From the NCBI GenBank assembly GCA_029260155.1, contig JAJDDU010000233.1, forward strand, positions 1-13,535: a stretch of 13,535 nt of DNA. Direction: 5' to 3'. Shown here one piece after another: positions 1 through 5,568 of this stretch; the stretch's first letter is position 1; each line of letters begins with the position of its first letter. This stretch comes from Phycisphaerae bacterium (GTDB taxonomy: Bacteria; Planctomycetota; Phycisphaerae; UBA1845). The notes below the pieces were generated by a model, which had not been told where the DNA came from, did not search any database, and was given only the letters and a program-made list of their open reading frames with translations. The position numbers and the translations under genes are program-made.

Positions 1-133
1 GCTCGTCCTTGGCAGCGTCGATAGTCCGCACCCTCCGCAGGAACGAATCGACGACGCCATCCGGGTAGCCGTGAGCGCCCGTCCCCTTCGTATACAGCTT
101 CTTCAGCTTCGCATCCGAGAACCGAAAGTCCAT
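1..133 (-). CDS. higB: RelE/HigB-family type II toxin, N-terminal part (runs off the left edge)
   Basis: Only the first 44 codons are present, reading MDFRFSDAKLKKLYTKG and continuing through GYPDGVVDSFLRRVRTIDAA before the window ends. The early 'LKKLYTKG' followed by a 'V..FLRRVRTIDAAKD' helix is the layout of HigB/RelE-type mRNA interferases of plasmid-maintenance systems, which cut mRNA on the ribosome. The ATG at 131-133 is preceded by GGAG, 7 nt upstream, so the start is well supported. In higBA loci the toxin usually comes first, so the antitoxin gene would lie just outside the window to the left. The catalytic C-terminal half is not visible. The family call therefore rests on the N-terminal pattern and on the regulated-looking promoter region. 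Confidence 0.72.
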   Translation of the reverse strand, partial: MDFRFSDAKLKKLYTKGTGAHGYPDGVVDSFLRRVRTIDAAKDE

Positions 134-153
134 TCGCGGTCTCCATCACACTA

Positions 154-182
154 AGTCTACGCGACAAACAACCGCTCGTCAA
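154..182 (-). promoter_or_regulatory. sigma70-type promoter of the higB-like gene
   Basis: Read on the minus strand, TTGACG (177-182) and TAGACT (154-159) are separated by exactly 17 bp. They match the -35 and -10 consensus at 5/6 and 4/6 positions. The predicted start of transcription is about 14 nt upstream of the toxin ATG, which leaves room for its Shine-Dalgarno sequence. Confidence 0.6.
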
Positions 183-188
183 GTGCTG

Positions 189-207
189 TTTCACCCTAGG
201 GGTGAAA
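189..207. promoter_or_regulatory. Perfect inverted repeat upstream of the toxin promoter, candidate antitoxin operator
   Basis: TTTCACCC and GGGTGAAA form a perfect 8+8 bp palindrome around a TAG centre. It lies 6 bp upstream of the -35 element of the higB-like gene. Antitoxins of the HigA/XRE type bind such palindromes to autoregulate, so this is a plausible operator. Its position beside the promoter, rather than over it, is slightly unusual. Confidence 0.45.
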
Positions 208-220
208 GTATGTTGTTTCT

Positions 221-238
221 TGACGGAAATCTCCGTCA
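221..238. repeat. Short perfect hairpin
   Basis: TGACGGA and TCCGTCA form a 7-bp stem around a 4-nt AATC loop. No T-run follows on either strand, so it is not a convincing intrinsic terminator. It may be a second operator half or a relic. No function can be assigned. Confidence 0.35.
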
Positions 239-441
239 GCAGCTTCCCAGCCCGCTTTTCCGTCGCGTGACGCTCGTTCTTGGCCGTTGCCTTGTAATCC
301 GCGCAATCAGCTTCCACTCGCCACCGGGCGTCGTCAATGCGCTACGGCTGGTCACCAAGTCCGGGCGCAGGATGGGGGTGGATGATTCACGCTCCTTTCG
401 GCATCCGATAATGCTCGGTACGCTTCCGTAGGCGCTCATCC
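239..441. other. Intergenic stretch without a convincing gene
   Basis: Frames are open on both strands here, but none has a ribosome binding site together with a recognisable domain. The minus frame from 341 leftwards is open, lacks a start codon and looks protein-like for about 35 codons (ADYKATAKNERHATEKRAGK). It could be the tail of a decayed gene. Confidence 0.3.
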
Positions 442-693
442 ATGCATGACACCTATAGCATGATGAATCCAAACCGCGTGCGCATGGCGATGCAACTTCT
501 CGGCGACCTAACCCAAGGCGAGGTCTCGCGGGCTAGCGGTCTCAGCCCCACAACCATCTCCCTTTTCCTATCCGGCAAGCGCCAACTGCGACCCGCCTTG
601 GCGTCGAAGCTCATGGTCGGACTGGAGCGCGCGTTCGTCCGGAAGGGGTCGCGGCTCGACACAGCGTTCTTCGCCGCAGATGACGGATGTTGA
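442..693 (+). CDS. Small XRE/lambda-repressor-type helix-turn-helix protein
   Basis: This 83-residue protein consists mostly of one helix-turn-helix domain. Residues about 23-33 (LTQGEVSRASG) fit the first HTH helix and turn. Residues 35-47 (SPTTISLFLSGKR) fit the recognition helix, followed by LRPALASKLMVGLERAF as the next helix. This matches XRE-family DNA-binding proteins such as phage repressors and HigA-like antitoxins. No clear Shine-Dalgarno precedes ATG 442; ATG 460 or 463 are alternative starts with equally weak signals. It lies between the toxin gene and the attachment-site-like block, on the opposite strand from the toxin. It is more likely a regulator belonging to a mobile element than the toxin's own antitoxin, which should lie downstream of the toxin. 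The target is unknown. Confidence 0.6.
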   Translation: MHDTYSMMNPNRVRMAMQLLGDLTQGEVSRASGLSPTTISLFLSGKRQLRPALASKLMVGLERAFVRKGSRLDTAFFAADDGC

Positions 694-909
694 GCGGCTG
701 TCGGGCGGATGGCGCTCGCCCGCGAGGTTGACGCAAATCGTCCAGCAAGTGGTTGATATTCAGCCACATGCGCCGAAGAAAGGCATCCGAAAGCGGGCTG
801 TCGCAGTGGCATTCTTGCGGCTTGTGCAGGGGGGCGTGGGCGCTCCCAATCTCAGGGTTGGCACCCAGCGGTCGGCGTGCGATAATCAAGCGCAGACTAG
901 CTCAGGAAA
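694..909. other. Non-coding stretch between the HTH gene and the attachment-like block
   Basis: Several overlapping open frames cross this stretch on both strands. None has a ribosome binding site, a plausible composition or a recognisable motif. I see no RNA gene or terminator in it. Its place next to a truncated tRNA suggests the non-coding end of an integrated element. Confidence 0.3.
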
Positions 910-964
910 CGGTTTTTTGGGCTTCCGAGAGGGAAAATACGAGGGAAAATACTCGAAAAAACCG
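910..964. repeat. Inverted repeat flanking tandem repeats, attachment-site-like
   Basis: CGGTTTTTT (910-918) and AAAAAACCG (956-964) are perfect 9-bp inverted arms separated by 37 bp. The segment between them contains two tandem copies of a 12-bp repeat. The right arm continues into CTGTTT, so 958-967 reads AAAACCGCTG. The same ten bases recur at 1004-1013 inside the anticodon arm of the neighbouring tRNA fragment. A core repeat shared with a tRNA, plus internal repeats, is what tyrosine-recombinase attachment sites look like. No integrase gene is visible in the window. Confidence 0.45.
929..952. repeat. Two perfect tandem copies of a 12-bp repeat
   Basis: GAGGGAAAATAC occurs at 929-940 and again at 941-952 with no mismatch. 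The 12-bp period puts successive copies a little over one helical turn apart, which would suit side-by-side protein binding. Arm-type integrase or excisionase sites are the likeliest explanation in this context. Confidence 0.55.
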
Positions 965-999
965 CTGTTTCAGGGCCTGTAGAAGCGACATCGGAGCGA

Positions 1000-1037
1000 T
1001 TACAAAACCGCTGCTCTGCCAACTGAGCTACGGTGGC
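1000..1037 (-). pseudogene. 5' half of tRNA-Thr(TGT), cut after the anticodon loop
   Basis: On the minus strand the sequence begins GCCACCG (acceptor 5' strand), then TA, GCTC, AGTTGGCA, GAGC (D arm), A, GCGGT and TTTGTAA (anticodon stem 5' strand and loop). This matches tRNA positions 1-38, with anticodon TGT at 1002-1004. From position 39 the match stops: TCGCT replaces the expected ACCGC, and no T arm or 3' acceptor strand follows. The gene is therefore truncated exactly 3' of the anticodon loop, a common crossover point for tyrosine integrases. As it stands it cannot fold into a tRNA. Confidence 0.75.
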
Positions 1038-1044
1038 ACGATTG

Positions 1045-1061
1045 GTGACAAGCGATGTCAC
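1045..1061. repeat. Small palindrome in the leader of the tRNA fragment
   Basis: GTGACA and TGTCAC form a perfect 6+6 bp inverted repeat around AGCGA. It lies between the predicted promoter and the 5' end of the tRNA fragment. It could form a leader hairpin or be a protein-binding site. No partner is known. Confidence 0.3.
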
Positions 1062-1070
1062 TCGACGACG

Positions 1071-1100
1071 GGTATCGTCAGCAACCGCCTTGTCTCGCAA
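1071..1100 (-). promoter_or_regulatory. Candidate promoter of the original tRNA-Thr gene
   Basis: On the minus strand TTGCGA (1095-1100) and GATACC (1071-1076) are separated by 18 bp. Initiation would be predicted near 1064, about 27 nt before the tRNA 5' end. The -10 match is weak (3/6). If real, the tRNA kept its promoter while losing its 3' half. Confidence 0.3.
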
Positions 1101-1682
1101 GAGTTTACCTCAATTCCCGTCGCGCGGCGAGGCGTCTGATTAACGGAGGTTTGCGACATACGCCGCCAGGTGATGTCGGTCCAACACTGGTACAAGACCC
1201 TTCGTCCAGCGCGGCGCGGTCGGCGCCCGTCGCCCGCGTCCGTTGGAGCTCGGGCGGGTCGCTCGCACATGCCGTGACGTGATGAGACAAGTTCAGCTGT
1301 GTCCTTCCGGTGCAGGCGCATGAACCGATTTGCCCGACCTCGTACCGTCGGCCGTCGATATCGAACCGGTGCCCCTGGTTGGGGCGTCGTCCTCTCACCT
1401 ATTTCGCCCGCTGCCCGCTGCCCCCTCCGCGTGTCGTGCATTCGGCAAACCGTACCGCAGCGAACCCATGATCCGGGGAACCGCACGCGCCGATCATGCA
1501 CGTACGGGTGTGCGGGAGCCCTGGGGAAACGACCCCTCAAGAACACGCACTCGTCTTACAGTGCCGCTTCAGCGTGCGGCGATTCAGAAGCAGGGGCGTC
1601 CAACGACGACGACGCGAAACCCCCGCCTTGCCAACGCGGTCCCGGAATCATCGGCCAAACCCGGCGCCCCACGGCACGGAGC
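1101..1682. other. Long intergenic stretch upstream of hemL with no convincing gene
   Basis: Several long open frames cross this GC-rich stretch on both strands, including an in-frame extension of hemL back to 1330. Their translations are rich in Arg, Pro and Ser, match no family I recognise and lack ribosome binding sites. A GGGG-AAACGA-CCCC hairpin lies near 1523-1536. I recognise no tRNA, SRP RNA, RNase P RNA, tmRNA or riboswitch here. Confidence 0.35.
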
Positions 1683-1711
1683 TTGCAATGATTCCGTCTG
1701 CCGCGATAGTA
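1683..1711 (+). promoter_or_regulatory. Candidate hemLCD promoter giving a leaderless mRNA
   Basis: TTGCAA (1683-1688) and GATAGT (1705-1710) are separated by 16 bp; the alternative -10, ATAGTA (1706-1711), has a 17-bp spacer. The -35 and the GATAGT -10 each match the consensus at 4/6 positions. The predicted initiation point is about 1717, the A of the hemL ATG. This fits the absence of any Shine-Dalgarno sequence before hemL. Confidence 0.4.
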
Positions 1712-1716
1712 GCACA

Positions 1717-3021
1717 ATGAACGCACAAACTACCGACAACCGTGTTAAGTCATCCCGTCTCTTCGACCGCGCCCGCAGTGTGCTGGTCGGGGGTGTTAAC
1801 AGCCCGGTCCGCGCATTCGGCGCGGTCGGCGGCAAGCCAGTATTCGTCGAGCGCGCGGAAGGACCGTACATCCACGACGTCGACGGAAACCGCTACGTCG
1901 ATCTCGTCTGCAGTTGGGGGCCTGCGATCGTCGGGCACGCCCACCCAGCAGTCGTCAAAGCCGTCCAGAACGCCGCCGCCAATGGCCTCAGCTTCGGTGC
2001 GTGCTGCGCAGCCGAAGCGGAGTTGGCCGAGATGATCGCAAATGCCGTACAGGGCGTCGACATGGTGCGTTTCGTTAGCAGCGGTACGGAAGCGACCATG
2101 AGCGCGCTTCGCTTGGCACGGGCGGCGACCGGGCGGGACAAGGTTCTCAAGTTCATCGGTTGCTATCATGGCCACTTCGACGCGCTCTTGGTGGCTGCGG
2201 GCTCTGGTGCAGCCACGTTCGGCCAACCCGACTCAGCCGGCGTGCCCATGGCCTTCGCCGAATCCACGCTACTCGCGCCGTACAACGATCTGGCCGCAAT
2301 CGAAAAAATCATGCAGTCGCACGGCAGCGAGATCGCAGCCATCATCATCGAACCGATCGCCGGCAACATGGGCTACGTTCCGCCAGTCGCGGGCTACGTT
2401 GAAGGCGTGCGGCGCACCTGTGACCAACACGGATCATTCCTGATCTTCGACGAAGTGATGACCGGTTTCCGCGTGGCATGGGGTGGATACCGCACACTCT
2501 GCGATGTGCAGCCCGATCTCACCTGCTGGGGCAAAGTCATCGGCGGCGGCATGCCGGTCGCAGCCTACGGCGGATCGCGCGAAGTCATGTCCAACGTCAG
2601 CCCGCTGGGCGCAACGTATCAAGCTGGCACGCTAAGCGGTAACCCCCTCGGCATGGCATCGGGTCTCGCGACACTGGGCATATGCAACAACGCCGGGTTT
2701 TATGACGCACTTGGCGCCAAGGCGACACGTCTGGCCACCGGCTTGCAAAACGCAGCAGCTGCAGCAGGTGTGGCGCTTCAGACCGGTTCCACGGGCGGCA
2801 TGTTCGGCATGTCGTTTTCTGATACGCCGGTGCAGAACTTCGAGGACGCGAAGCGATGCGATCACGAGAGATTCGCCAGATTCTTCCGGGCGATGCTGGA
2901 CCGCGGCGTCTGGTTGCCGCCTTCTGGGTATGAAGCAATGTTCATATCCAGTGCACACACCGATGAGAGCATCGACCACGTCATCGACGCGGCCGGTGAG
3001 AGCTTTCGGAGCATAGCATGA
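1717..3021 (+). CDS. hemL: Glutamate-1-semialdehyde 2,1-aminomutase
   Basis: A 434-residue cytosolic PLP enzyme that converts glutamate-1-semialdehyde to 5-aminolevulinate, the second step of the C5 pathway. It opens with the family-typical LFDRARSVLVGGVNSPVRAF (residues 15-34). Other family features are SSGTEATMSALRLAR (121-135), the PLP-ring aspartate in LIFDEVMTGFR (242-252, D245) and the Schiff-base lysine in WGKVIGGGMPVAAYGG (K273), followed by GTLSGNPLGMASG. Length is normal for the family (about 430). I chose ATG 1717 because the conserved region starts 14 residues later and the upstream extension is unlike any protein. There is no Shine-Dalgarno; the promoter position suggests a leaderless transcript. 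The stop codon overlaps the hemC start by 4 nt, so the two are probably translationally coupled. Confidence 0.96.
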   Translation: MNAQTTDNRVKSSRLFDRARSVLVGGVNSPVRAFGAVGGKPVFVERAEGPYIHDVDGNRYVDLVCSWGPAIVGHAHPAVVKAVQNAAANGLSFGACCAAEAELAEMIANAVQGVDMVRFVSSGTEATMSALRLARAATGRDKVLKFIGCYHGHFDALLVAAGSGAATFGQPDSAGVPMAFAESTLLAPYNDLAAIEKIMQSHGSEIAAIIIEPIAGNMGYVPPVAGYVEGVRRTCDQHGSFLIFDEVMTGFRVAWGGYRTLCDVQPDLTCWGKVIGGGMPVAAYGGSREVMSNVSPLGATYQAGTLSGNPLGMASGLATLGICNNAGFYDALGAKATRLATGLQNAAAAAGVALQTGSTGGMFGMSFSDTPVQNFEDAKRCDHERFARFFRAMLDRGVWLPPSGYEAMFISSAHTDESIDHVIDAAGESFRSIA

Positions 3022-3911
3022 TGACGAAACTCCGTGTTGGAACACGTGGAAGCGATCTTGCGCTGTGGCAGACCGGGTGGGTCTGCGATCGCCTGCGCAC
3101 CGCACATCCCGATCTGGAAATCGAGCGGATCATCATCAAGACCCACGGCGACGCTGCCACCGATCAGCCGTTCGACGGCGATTGGCCCGTCGGCGGGTTC
3201 GTGGGTGCGATCGAGCAGGCGCTGTCCACCGAGCGCATCGATTTCGCCGTACACAGCTACAAAGACTTGCAGACGGCCACCACAGCGGGCTTGGTCATCG
3301 CCGCCATTCCTCCGCGAGAGATCGTCTGCGACATTCTGGTCACGCGCGATCCCGTTTCATTGGACGATCTGCCCGCGGGGTTCCGACTCGGCACAAGCAG
3401 CCCGCGGCGGTCGGCGCAGTTCCAGCGCCTCGGCGACATCGAGATTGTCCCCATTCGCGGCAACGTGCCGACGCGAATCGCCAAGATCGAGAGTGAAGGA
3501 TTAGACGGCACTATCCTTGCAGCCGCCGGCATGAAAAGGCTGAGCATTAATCCTCCCAACGTAATCAACCTACCGACCGATCGCTTCGTCCCGGCGCCTG
3601 CACAAGGTGCGCTCGCCATCCAGACGCGCGAAGGAAGCGTTGCCGCGAAGATGGTGTCCGTTCTCGACGACGCGCCAACCCGACGGCAAGTCGAGGCTGA
3701 ACGCAGCTTCCTGCGCGCCATCAACGCAGGCTGCCACACGCCCGTCGGCGCGCTGGCCACTCTCGATGGCGATACGATCAGCCTACACGCACAGCTCTTC
3801 AGCGATGACTGCATGCGCCTCGCGGAGGGCCACGAGTCCGGCAACGACGCAGTCGCCCTCGGACAACAACTGGCCACCCGACTGTTGGCCGAGCTCGGAA
3901 GAGAATCGTGA
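3018..3911 (+). CDS. hemC: Porphobilinogen deaminase (hydroxymethylbilane synthase)
   Basis: A 297-residue enzyme that polymerises four porphobilinogens into hydroxymethylbilane. The family pattern is clear: GTRGSDLALWQT (8-19), AVHSYKDL with catalytic D83, GTSSPRRSAQ (125-134), RGNVPTRIAKI, and INAGCHTPVGA with C239 as attachment site of the dipyrromethane cofactor. The mobile loop, normally GGKGLFxKE, here reads WPVGGFVGA (56-64), so both loop lysines are gone although the length is conserved. The start is ATG 3018 or ATG 3021; GGAG at 3008-3011 is 6 or 9 nt upstream. The ATGA overlap with hemL and the GTGA overlap with hemD mark a coupled operon. Confidence 0.95.
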   Translation: MMTKLRVGTRGSDLALWQTGWVCDRLRTAHPDLEIERIIIKTHGDAATDQPFDGDWPVGGFVGAIEQALSTERIDFAVHSYKDLQTATTAGLVIAAIPPREIVCDILVTRDPVSLDDLPAGFRLGTSSPRRSAQFQRLGDIEIVPIRGNVPTRIAKIESEGLDGTILAAAGMKRLSINPPNVINLPTDRFVPAPAQGALAIQTREGSVAAKMVSVLDDAPTRRQVEAERSFLRAINAGCHTPVGALATLDGDTISLHAQLFSDDCMRLAEGHESGNDAVALGQQLATRLLAELGRES

Positions 3912-4582
3912 TCGTCTGGGTAACTCGCGACGAAGCCGAAGACGGACCTCTATCAACTGCGTTGCGCGCTGCGGGCCTCGGCGTCGTTCTCGCCTCGGTG
4001 CTGGAACGGCGAATCGTCAGTGACGCATCGGCGGAGATAAGCCAACTTGGTCCCGACGACTGGCTGGTGTTGACCAGCGCATTCGCTGCAGAGGCCGTTG
4101 CCGGCGAACCCGCGCGCATTCCGCGCGTTGCCGTTGTGGGCAAACCCTCAAAGCTGGCGGCGGAGAAACGAGGGTTCCGCGTGGAACTCGTCAGCCCCAC
4201 AGGCACTGCCTCTGGGCTGTTCGACGCGCTACGTGCGAAGGCAACGGACGGCAAGGTGTGCTATCCAAGATCGTCGTTGGTCCCGCCGCCGGAGCAGTGG
4301 CCGGGCGTGACGATCCTTAGCCCCGTACTCTACGAAACCGTCTCACGACCGTTCGACCGCGCAATACTCAATCGCGTGGACGTCGTCTCGGTCGCGAGCC
4401 CGTCGGCTGTCCGCGCAATAGGCCAAGTCGATCTACCGTTCGCCAGCATCGGCCCAACCACGTCAGCCGCCCTACACGAGATGGGCATCACGCCGTGGAT
4501 CGTCGCCGAAGAGAAGACCTTTGATTCACTCGCCAAGACGATCGCCGCTCAGGGAAGTCCGTCGCGCCACAGGCGGGCGTAG
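3908..4582 (+). CDS. hemD: Uroporphyrinogen-III synthase
   Basis: A 224-residue protein that closes hydroxymethylbilane to uroporphyrinogen III with inversion of ring D. HemD sequences diverge strongly, but three usual signatures are visible: DWLVLTSAFAAEA (51-63), VSVASPSAVRAI (160-171), and FASIGPTTSAALHEMG (178-193). The start is GTG 3908, overlapping the hemC TGA, with GGAAGAG just upstream. Its position directly after hemC supports the call. The last 11 codons overlap the 3' end of the opposing hemB gene, so its C-terminal tail (SPSRHRRA) is constrained by hemB and probably not part of the fold. No terminator separates the two convergent operons. Confidence 0.9.
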   Translation: MIVWVTRDEAEDGPLSTALRAAGLGVVLASVLERRIVSDASAEISQLGPDDWLVLTSAFAAEAVAGEPARIPRVAVVGKPSKLAAEKRGFRVELVSPTGTASGLFDALRAKATDGKVCYPRSSLVPPPEQWPGVTILSPVLYETVSRPFDRAILNRVDVVSVASPSAVRAIGQVDLPFASIGPTTSAALHEMGITPWIVAEEKTFDSLAKTIAAQGSPSRHRRA

Positions 4583-5568
4583 TCGAGGGCGGCGTAGGTG
4601 AAGATGACGTCGGCGCCTGCGCGGGCGATGGAGGTCAGCGCTTCGCTCATGCACGCGTTCTCGTCCAGCCAACCGCGCTCAGCCGCCGCCTTGATCATGG
4701 CGTATTCACCGCTGACGTGGTACGCAGCGATGGGCAACGTCGTTTCCGCCCGCAACATGCTGACGATGTCGAGGTACGGCAATGCGGGTTTGATCATGAG
4801 GATGTCGGCGCCCTCCTCGATGTCCAACTCGGCTTCGAGGAGCGCTTCGCGCGCGTTGGCGGGGTCCATTTGGTAGGTCTTTTTGTCGCGTGGCACGTCA
4901 GGCGTATCGACCGGTGCGGAATCCAGCGCCTCGCGAAAGGGGCCGTAGAATGCCGAAGCGTACTTGGCTGTGTAGCTCAGGATCGACACGTGGGTGAAGC
5001 CGTCGGCATCGAGGGCGGCGCGCATCCCGCCGACGCGCCCGTCCATCATGTCCGACGGCGCGACGATGTCCGAGCCCGCCTCAGCCTGAACGACGGCCAT
5101 CGGAGCGAGAATATCGACGGTCTCGTCGTTGAGCACAACGCCGCCTTCGACCAGTCCGTCGTGCCCCAGACTCGAATAGGGGTCGAGCGCGATGTCGGTG
5201 ATCAGGCAGCATTCGGGAAACGCGTCTTTGATCGCTCGCACCGCCCGACAGGTCAGGTTCTCAGAGTTTAATGCCTCGCGCGCATCGGGCGTCTTCAGCG
5301 ACGGATCGATGGCTGCGAACAGGGCGAACGAGCGTACGCCCAGCGACATGGCCTGCTCACATTCGTTGATCGTCCGATCGATCGACATGCGATTGCGGCC
5401 TGGCATCGCGTCGATCGGCTCGCAGCGGTCCTTACCGTCGAGCACGAACTGCGGGAGAACCAAGCGGTCTGGCGTCAACCGTGTCTCGCGTACCATTCGG
5501 CGAATCGCGTCGGTGCGTCGCGTGCGTCGCGGTCGCCGAATCGGGCGAGGGAGCTGTGATGGATTCAT
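4549..5568 (-). CDS. hemB: Delta-aminolevulinic acid dehydratase (porphobilinogen synthase)
   Basis: A 339-residue enzyme that condenses two 5-aminolevulinates into porphobilinogen. Both catalytic lysines are present: K202 in SYTAKYASAFYGPF and K260 in MIKPALPYLDI. The metal segment reads DIALDPYSSLGHDG (125-138). The three cysteines of the zinc-type enzyme are replaced by A127, D129 and D137, which places it in the Asp-type, Mg-responsive group. The start is ATG 5568, with GGAAGGA a few nt upstream; the frame stays open 17 codons further back but that part is not conserved. It is the last gene of the minus operon. Its first 137 nt are also read, in another frame, as the tail of hemY, and its end overlaps hemD. 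Confidence 0.95.
   Translation of the reverse strand: MNPSQLPRPIRRPRRTRRTDAIRRMVRETRLTPDRLVLPQFVLDGKDRCEPIDAMPGRNRMSIDRTINECEQAMSLGVRSFALFAAIDPSLKTPDAREALNSENLTCRAVRAIKDAFPECCLITDIALDPYSSLGHDGLVEGGVVLNDETVDILAPMAVVQAEAGSDIVAPSDMMDGRVGGMRAALDADGFTHVSILSYTAKYASAFYGPFREALDSAPVDTPDVPRDKKTYQMDPANAREALLEAELDIEEGADILMIKPALPYLDIVSMLRAETTLPIAAYHVSGEYAMIKAAAERGWLDENACMSEALTSIARAGADVIFTYAALDYARLWRDGLP

Noticed and set aside
1..341. Minus-strand frame open from 341 to the left edge, in a different frame from the toxin gene
   Set aside because: It has no start codon, has a stop immediately upstream, and overlaps the toxin gene. About 35 codons look protein-like, so it may be a decayed gene end, but it cannot be called a gene.
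897..1100. Minus-strand open frame containing VAQLAEQRFCN
   Set aside because: This peptide is the well-known false translation of a tRNA-Thr gene; the frame only reflects the tRNA fragment.
680..1139. Plus-strand open frames between the HTH gene and the tRNA fragment
   Set aside because: They have no ribosome binding site or recognisable domain, and they run through the repeats and the tRNA fragment, which marks them as chance frames.
1455..1550. Sequence resembling the 3' end (domain V/VI) of a group II intron, with GCACGTACGG and a GGGAGCC stretch
   Set aside because: The 5' strand of domain V with its AGC triad is missing, the stem does not pair over the required length, and there is no reverse transcriptase gene. 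It is probably coincidence; a covariance-model search would settle it.
1330..1716. In-frame extension of hemL by 129 codons upstream of ATG 1717
   Set aside because: The added sequence is Arg/Pro/Ser-rich with no similarity to any domain I know. HemL proteins begin within about 15 residues of the LFDRARSVLVGGVNSP motif, and the candidate promoter lies inside the extension.
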